Made by a program: the position numbers and the translations under genes. DNA of 64,000 bases from Candidatus Soleaferrea massiliensis AP7 (GTDB taxonomy: Bacteria > Bacillota > Clostridia > Oscillospirales > Ruminococcaceae), in NCBI RefSeq assembly GCF_000820765.1, contig NZ_CCYH01000036.1, positions 124,001 through 188,000 on the forward strand, in the 5' to 3' direction. Of the stretch, positions 59,689 to 64,000 are shown in pieces. Every line of letters begins with the position of its first letter. The stretch's first letter is position 1. Under the pieces are notes generated by a model. The model was not told the origin of the DNA and searched no databases. It saw nothing but the letters and a program-made list of their open reading frames with translations.

Positions 59689-62600
59689 ATGAAAAATAAT
59701 AAACAAAAGCTGACGGTGTTCTTCTTTCTGCTTGCTTTTATCTCCGTCGTGGCCGTTGGTATCATGGGATTCAGCCATTTTGACAAGGAGCTCAGCCGCA
59801 GCATTCAAAAACAGACCGATATTGCAAGAAACCGCCGCCAATGTGAGATGCAGGGACATACGCTCGAGAAGGCGTCAAATTATCTGTCCACTCAGGCTTG
59901 GTACTTTGTCGTCACAGGACAGGAGAAATATCTTTTCAACTACTGGGATGAAGTCGAGAACGCTCAGCGGCGTGACAGGGCCATATCCACGTTGTCTTCC
60001 CTGTCCGTCACATCAGGGGAGCAGTCCGTTCTGCAGAATGCAAAGGATAAAAGCGATGATCTGATCCGGCGGGAAACCTGGGCCATGCGCCTTGCTGCTG
60101 ACAGCCTGGGCATGGCTGACGGCTCTCTTCCCGATCCGGTCGCCTCGTTGTCCCTGGATGAGGAAGAATTGGCGCTCTCCCCCGCCGAAAAGCGGGAACG
60201 CGCAGTCGCATTTATCTCTGGAGACGCCTACATGGACAGCCGTGAGCTGATTCTGCACGACATTGACAACTTTCGCAGACTGCTGAGGGAGCGCCTTGAT
60301 ATCGAGGAAACCGCTGCCAATTATGAAACACAACAGGTACTGAGCAATTCGCAGCTCTTCAACCAGTGTGTGATAAGCCTGCTGATTCTGCTGACGCTGG
60401 CCTTTGCCCTGTACCTGTTCTATATCCTTATCGTCAATCCGTTTCGCCAATACGCCGCCGCGCTCAGCCGGTTTCACGAAGGGAGCTTCACGCCGCTGCA
60501 GCCGTCCGGCTCCAAGCGCACGCGCATGTTTGCTAACGCTTTCAACAGCATCTACGAAGAGTGGAAGCGGCAGCGGGAACGCCTGGAAAAGGAGCAGTTC
60601 CGTTTCCGCGTCGCCGTCCAAAACACCTCGGTTATCATCTTCGAATATGAACGTGAAACCGACAGCTTCACCTACTTTGGCTCCCTTGACACCGACGAAA
60701 AAGGGCACACCGAGCTCGACACGGAACAGACCATTTCATCTTTTATACAGAAAGCCATCTACGAAGTCGTGGAAGAAACGCATGTGGACCGGATGTACCG
60801 CCTTCTGACTTCCAATTCTCCGGATGAGTCTGAGATGCTTATACGGTCCCACTTGGGCAGTCCGGTCTATGTTTGGGGCCGGGTCAGGACGACGCCGATC
60901 CCCAATGAACATGGCAAGATCGTCCGGGTGATTGGAAAGATCAGCAACATCGAGCTTGAAAAGGCAAAAGAGCTGGAGCTCGAAGACATGAAATCGAAGG
61001 ACAGCCTCACACAGCTTTACAACAAGGAGGCCGGCATCCAGCTGGTGCGTGAATTCATGGCAAACAAAAGCCCGCAGACCGTCTGCGGCATCATGCTGCT
61101 GGATATGGATGACTTCGACCGCGTCAACGAGGAGGAGGGCAGTGTCTTCGCCGACGCCATCCTGCAGGAGGTCGCGGACATCCTGCGCTCCATGACCGGT
61201 CCGGACGATATTCAAATCCGTCTGGGCGGAGATGAATTCATGCTGTTCCTCAAAAACTGCACAAAGGCGCGGGCCTCGGTACTTGGTCCGCAGATTGCCG
61301 GCACCATCCGGGAATTGTCGGTGCGCGGCGGCGGGGACCTGCATATCTCCGCGAGCATCGGCATGTGCGTCACCGAGGTCGTGGATGAGTATACCGGCCT
61401 CTACCGCTGTGCGGAGAGTACGCTCAAATATGTCAAGGAAAACTGCCGCGGCAGAGCCGCATGCTACCTGGACACCTCCAACGAGCTGGGAACCATGCTG
61501 ACCCAGGTCTACCCCGAGCACCATTTCATCAACGATATTGCGGTCCCCTCCAACTTCAATCGGGAGAACCTGGTCACCTTCGCGCTGGAACTGCTTGGAC
61601 GTACCAAGAAGCTGGACGACTCCATCTTCCTGCTGCTCACCCGCATCGGAAAGCTCTGCCGGGTGGACCGTGTCTCGATTCTGGAGCTGGACCGTGAATT
61701 CCTGAACTTCAAGGTCACCTACCAGTGGTCCGCGGATCCCCAGTACCTCACCATGGGAAAAAACTCCTATATCACGAAAGAGCAATTGAAACTGCTGGAC
61801 AACGGTTACGATGAAAACGGTATCTCTGAACACTATCTGCTGCGCAAACCCGACCGGCCGTGCAGCTGCCTGCACGCCGCCATCCACAACCGCGGCATGT
61901 ATGTCGGCGCGCTGCTTCTGGAGGTATGGCAGGAGGGCTATGAATGGCCTAAAGGCCATGCCGAGCTTCTCGTAGAGCTTACCAAGGTCATCTCCTCATT
62001 CCTGCTCAAATCCAGAGCCGATGCGGTCAGCGAGGCCAAAAGCGAATTCCTGTCGCTGATGAGCCACGAAATCCGCACACCGATGAACGCCATCACCGGC
62101 ATGACCGAGATTGCCAAGGCGTCGCTCGACAACCCGAAGAAGGCGCTGGACTGCCTGTGCAAGATCGAATCGGCCAACGCCTATCTGATCGAGCTCATCA
62201 ACAACATCCTGGACATGTCCAAAATGGACAGCGGCAAGGTGGAATTGAACCTGCAGAGCATCGAGCTTTCCCAAACCATTGCCGGGCTGGAAGGCATGAT
62301 GCGTCCGCGCGCTGAGGAGAAGGGGCTGCAGCTTGTCATTCAGAACGGCTGCACCTTCCCTACATGGATTCTGGCCGACGATCTGCGTCTGAGTCAGGTG
62401 CTGATCAACATCATGGGAAACGCGGTAAAATTCACGCCCGCGGGCGGCCGGGTCCAGGTATCGATAGAACCGATGCCTTCGCCGGATGACCAGCTGTTGC
62501 TGCGGTTTTCGGTCCGGGATACCGGCATCGGCATTGCCCCGGACGCCGCCGGCCGCATCTTCAACGCGTTTGAACAGGCGGAAAAAAACATCTCCGCCAC

Positions 62601-63189
62601 CTTTGGCGGGACTGGACTGGGCCTGCCGATTTCCAGCCGCCTTGTACAGCTGATGGGCGGAAAACTGGAGGTTCAGAGCACGCCCGGCGAAGGCGCCGAA
62701 TTCTTTTTCACGCTGCCGTTTGCGTACGCCTCAGATGAGGACGATAAGCTTTTGGACACTGAGCCGCCCGACGCCCTTCCTGACCTGACCGGAAAAAGGG
62801 TGCTTGTCGCGGAGGACAACGACCTGAACCGTGAAATCGCCGAATCCCTTCTGCAGATGAACGGTCTGGTTGTGGAAACGGCCCGCGACGGCAAAGAAGC
62901 CGCCGAACGGTTTTCATCCACGCCGCCCGGCTACTTCGACGCGGTCCTCATGGATATCCGTATGCCGCGCATGGACGGGCTGACGGCCGCAAGACTCATC
63001 CGCACGATGGAAAAACCCGATTCCCGCACCATTCCGATCATCGCGATGACCGCCAACGCGTTTGACGAGGACACCAGAAAATCTTTGGAAAACGGCATGA
63101 ACGGGCATCTGTCCAAACCCATCGAGATGGACAAGGTGCTTGAGACGCTCGGCCGCTGCATAAAAAGTTCCGGCGGTTTTAAACTGTAG
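59689..63189 (+). CDS. Hybrid sensor histidine kinase with GGDEF and receiver domains
   Basis: 1166 residues. TM1 about 8-28, an extracellular helical sensor of about 195 residues, TM2 about 226-249, a PAS-like region (300-430), an intact GGDEF domain (DSLTQLYNKEAG near 439; GGDEF 513-517), a GAF-like domain (about 620-770), HisKA with His793 (SLMSHEIRTPMN), HATPase (N-box INIMGNAVKFT, GTGLGLPIS) and a C-terminal receiver with Asp1089 (LMDIRMPRMDG). It should autophosphorylate and pass phosphate to its receiver and then the HPt gene downstream, while possibly making c-di-GMP. Confidence 0.93.
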   Translation: MKNNKQKLTVFFFLLAFISVVAVGIMGFSHFDKELSRSIQKQTDIARNRRQCEMQGHTLEKASNYLSTQAWYFVVTGQEKYLFNYWDEVENAQRRDRAISTLSSLSVTSGEQSVLQNAKDKSDDLIRRETWAMRLAADSLGMADGSLPDPVASLSLDEEELALSPAEKRERAVAFISGDAYMDSRELILHDIDNFRRLLRERLDIEETAANYETQQVLSNSQLFNQCVISLLILLTLAFALYLFYILIVNPFRQYAAALSRFHEGSFTPLQPSGSKRTRMFANAFNSIYEEWKRQRERLEKEQFRFRVAVQNTSVIIFEYERETDSFTYFGSLDTDEKGHTELDTEQTISSFIQKAIYEVVEETHVDRMYRLLTSNSPDESEMLIRSHLGSPVYVWGRVRTTPIPNEHGKIVRVIGKISNIELEKAKELELEDMKSKDSLTQLYNKEAGIQLVREFMANKSPQTVCGIMLLDMDDFDRVNEEEGSVFADAILQEVADILRSMTGPDDIQIRLGGDEFMLFLKNCTKARASVLGPQIAGTIRELSVRGGGDLHISASIGMCVTEVVDEYTGLYRCAESTLKYVKENCRGRAACYLDTSNELGTMLTQVYPEHHFINDIAVPSNFNRENLVTFALELLGRTKKLDDSIFLLLTRIGKLCRVDRVSILELDREFLNFKVTYQWSADPQYLTMGKNSYITKEQLKLLDNGYDENGISEHYLLRKPDRPCSCLHAAIHNRGMYVGALLLEVWQEGYEWPKGHAELLVELTKVISSFLLKSRADAVSEAKSEFLSLMSHEIRTPMNAITGMTEIAKASLDNPKKALDCLCKIESANAYLIELINNILDMSKMDSGKVELNLQSIELSQTIAGLEGMMRPRAEEKGLQLVIQNGCTFPTWILADDLRLSQVLINIMGNAVKFTPAGGRVQVSIEPMPSPDDQLLLRFSVRDTGIGIAPDAAGRIFNAFEQAEKNISATFGGTGLGLPISSRLVQLMGGKLEVQSTPGEGAEFFFTLPFAYASDEDDKLLDTEPPDALPDLTGKRVLVAEDNDLNREIAESLLQMNGLVVETARDGKEAAERFSSTPPGYFDAVLMDIRMPRMDGLTAARLIRTMEKPDSRTIPIIAMTANAFDEDTRKSLENGMNGHLSKPIEMDKVLETLGRCIKSSGGFKL

Positions 63190-63211
63190 TCACGCAAAAT
63201 CCCCAAAAGTA

Positions 63212-63220
63212 TGCTATAAT
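63212..63220 (+). promoter_or_regulatory. Extended -10 promoter before the HPt gene
   Basis: TGCTATAAT (TG at 63212, perfect TATAAT 63215-63220) without a good -35, 100 bases before the HPt start. It could give HPt-regulator expression independent of the kinase. Confidence 0.5.
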
Positions 63221-63319
63221 ATACTGATATATATCAATCAATACGTCCTGCGGCGTTCCGGATGAACCCATTTTCGCGGAGCTGCGCCGTCATGACACAA
63301 GGATAAAGGAGAGCATGCC

Positions 63320-63685
63320 ATGAATGAAAAAATGCTGAACGCCCTGCAGGCTGCCGGCGTGGACACGCCGCGGGCAGTGCAGAGGTTTGCGGGCAACGCA
63401 GAGCTGTATGAAAAGTTCCTCGTGAAATTTCTTGACGATCCAAACTTTTCCCTGATCGGACCCGCTTTGGACGAAAAGGATTTCGGCGCCGTGCTGACGG
63501 CGGCGCACACCCTGAAGGGCGTCAGCGCCAATCTGGGCATGACGCGGCTGTATCAGAGCTGCTCCGGGATGGTCGCCGCGCTGCGCTGCGAGACGCCGGA
63601 GAAAGCGGCGGATCACTATGGAGAGCTGGAAGCCGCTTATCAGGAGATCTGTGAGATCATCGATCAAACAAAACAGGGAGTGTAA
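63320..63685 (+). CDS. Histidine phosphotransfer (HPt) protein
   Basis: 121 residues, four-helix HPt domain with phospho-accepting His63 in AAHTLKGVSANLGM. AAGGAGAG site upstream of ATG. It lies between a hybrid kinase and a response regulator, so it should relay phosphate from the kinase receiver Asp1089 to the next protein's Asp56. Confidence 0.94.
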   Translation: MNEKMLNALQAAGVDTPRAVQRFAGNAELYEKFLVKFLDDPNFSLIGPALDEKDFGAVLTAAHTLKGVSANLGMTRLYQSCSGMVAALRCETPEKAADHYGELEAAYQEICEIIDQTKQGV

Positions 63686-63688
63686 CCC

Positions 63689-64000
63689 ATGAACAAACGC
63701 GACACCATCCTGATTGTCGACGACATGGAGGTCAACCGCATCATCCTGCGCAGCGTCTTTGAACAGGATTACAACCTGCTCGAAGCGGAGAATGGAGAAC
63801 AGGCGCTCGTCCTGCTGGAGCAGTATCACCACAAGATTGCCGTGGTACTGCTGGACCTCGTCATGCCAATCAAGGATGGATACGAGGTCATGACCCAGCT
63901 TCGGGACCGGGGCCTGCTGCCCGAATTTCCGGTCGTTGTGATCACCGCGCAGGACTCGGCGGACAGCGAGGTGAAGGCCTTTGACCTGGGCGCTTCGGAC
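63689..64000 (+). CDS. Response regulator (3' partial)
   Basis: The first 104 residues of a receiver domain: ILIVDDMEVNR with the acidic pair Asp11/Asp12, phospho-acceptor Asp56 (VLLDLVMPIKDG), and the Thr of VVVITAQDS. It starts three bases after the HPt stop. The output domain lies past the window; HD-GYP or GGDEF outputs are common in such sets. Confidence 0.93.
   Translation, partial: MNKRDTILIVDDMEVNRIILRSVFEQDYNLLEAENGEQALVLLEQYHHKIAVVLLDLVMPIKDGYEVMTQLRDRGLLPEFPVVVITAQDSADSEVKAFDLGASD

Overview
The window looks like chromosome from a spore-forming, anaerobic, gut-type Clostridia bacterium, most like an Oscillospiraceae/Ruminococcaceae relative. The basis is a spoVAC-spoVAD-spoVAE block, ytfJ, AddAB rather than RecBCD, ScpAB, zinc-type L28, an Nfn-type NADH/ferredoxin/NADPH pair, biotin-dependent decarboxylase or transcarboxylase subunits, and two large secreted glycosidases ending in dockerins. 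Coding DNA is GC-rich and intergenic DNA is often AT-rich. No rRNA, tRNA, CRISPR array, prophage or transposase gene was found.

Layout. 1-3.2 kb: a heterodimeric ABC exporter, first subunit cut by the window edge. 4-8.7 kb: a methyltransferase, YdbC, BirA with two decayed copies of its own DNA-binding domain upstream, a fumarase alpha subunit and an amidohydrolase. 9.1-16 kb: addBA. 16.4-19.6 kb: a three-gene biotin carboxyltransferase operon (12S-, 1.3S- and 5S-like) behind a promoter overlapped by a Rex-like palindrome. 19.7-26 kb: a minus-strand housekeeping run (site-2 protease, scpA, scpB, DUF2953, ytfJ, D-Ala-D-Ala carboxypeptidase, rluB, GNAT-like). 26.3 kb: rpmB. 26.8-41.5 kb: two dockerin GH2 enzymes flanking a 2-hydroxyacyl-CoA dehydratase activase present as two ORFs. 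42-45 kb: nfnAB-like genes, a 54-residue membrane peptide and a GNAT. 45-48 kb: a repeat-rich accessory stretch with an XRE regulator, a divergent small membrane protein and decayed ORFs. 48-54 kb: spoVA, purA and a TasA-like surface protein. 54-57.9 kb: asd-dapA-dapB-ACT under a lysine riboswitch. 58-64 kb: queA and a phosphorelay (hybrid kinase with GGDEF, HPt, response regulator), cut by the window end.

The most unusual structure is a family of about 400-bp dispersed repeats. There are four copies (about 3.34, 37.0, 45.0 and 45.6 kb), all between converging genes. Each has a conserved 12-bp hairpin, a second long stem that changes compensatorily in one copy, a variable loop and, best preserved in copy 3, tandem units of about 62 bp that each carry two small hairpins. 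Other notable items are the BirA domain triplication, a 54-bp perfect palindrome after rpmB, two promoter-terminator pairs that look like small RNA genes, a LamG domain inserted in a LacZ-type catalytic region, and a SipW-type surface protein with no signal peptidase nearby.
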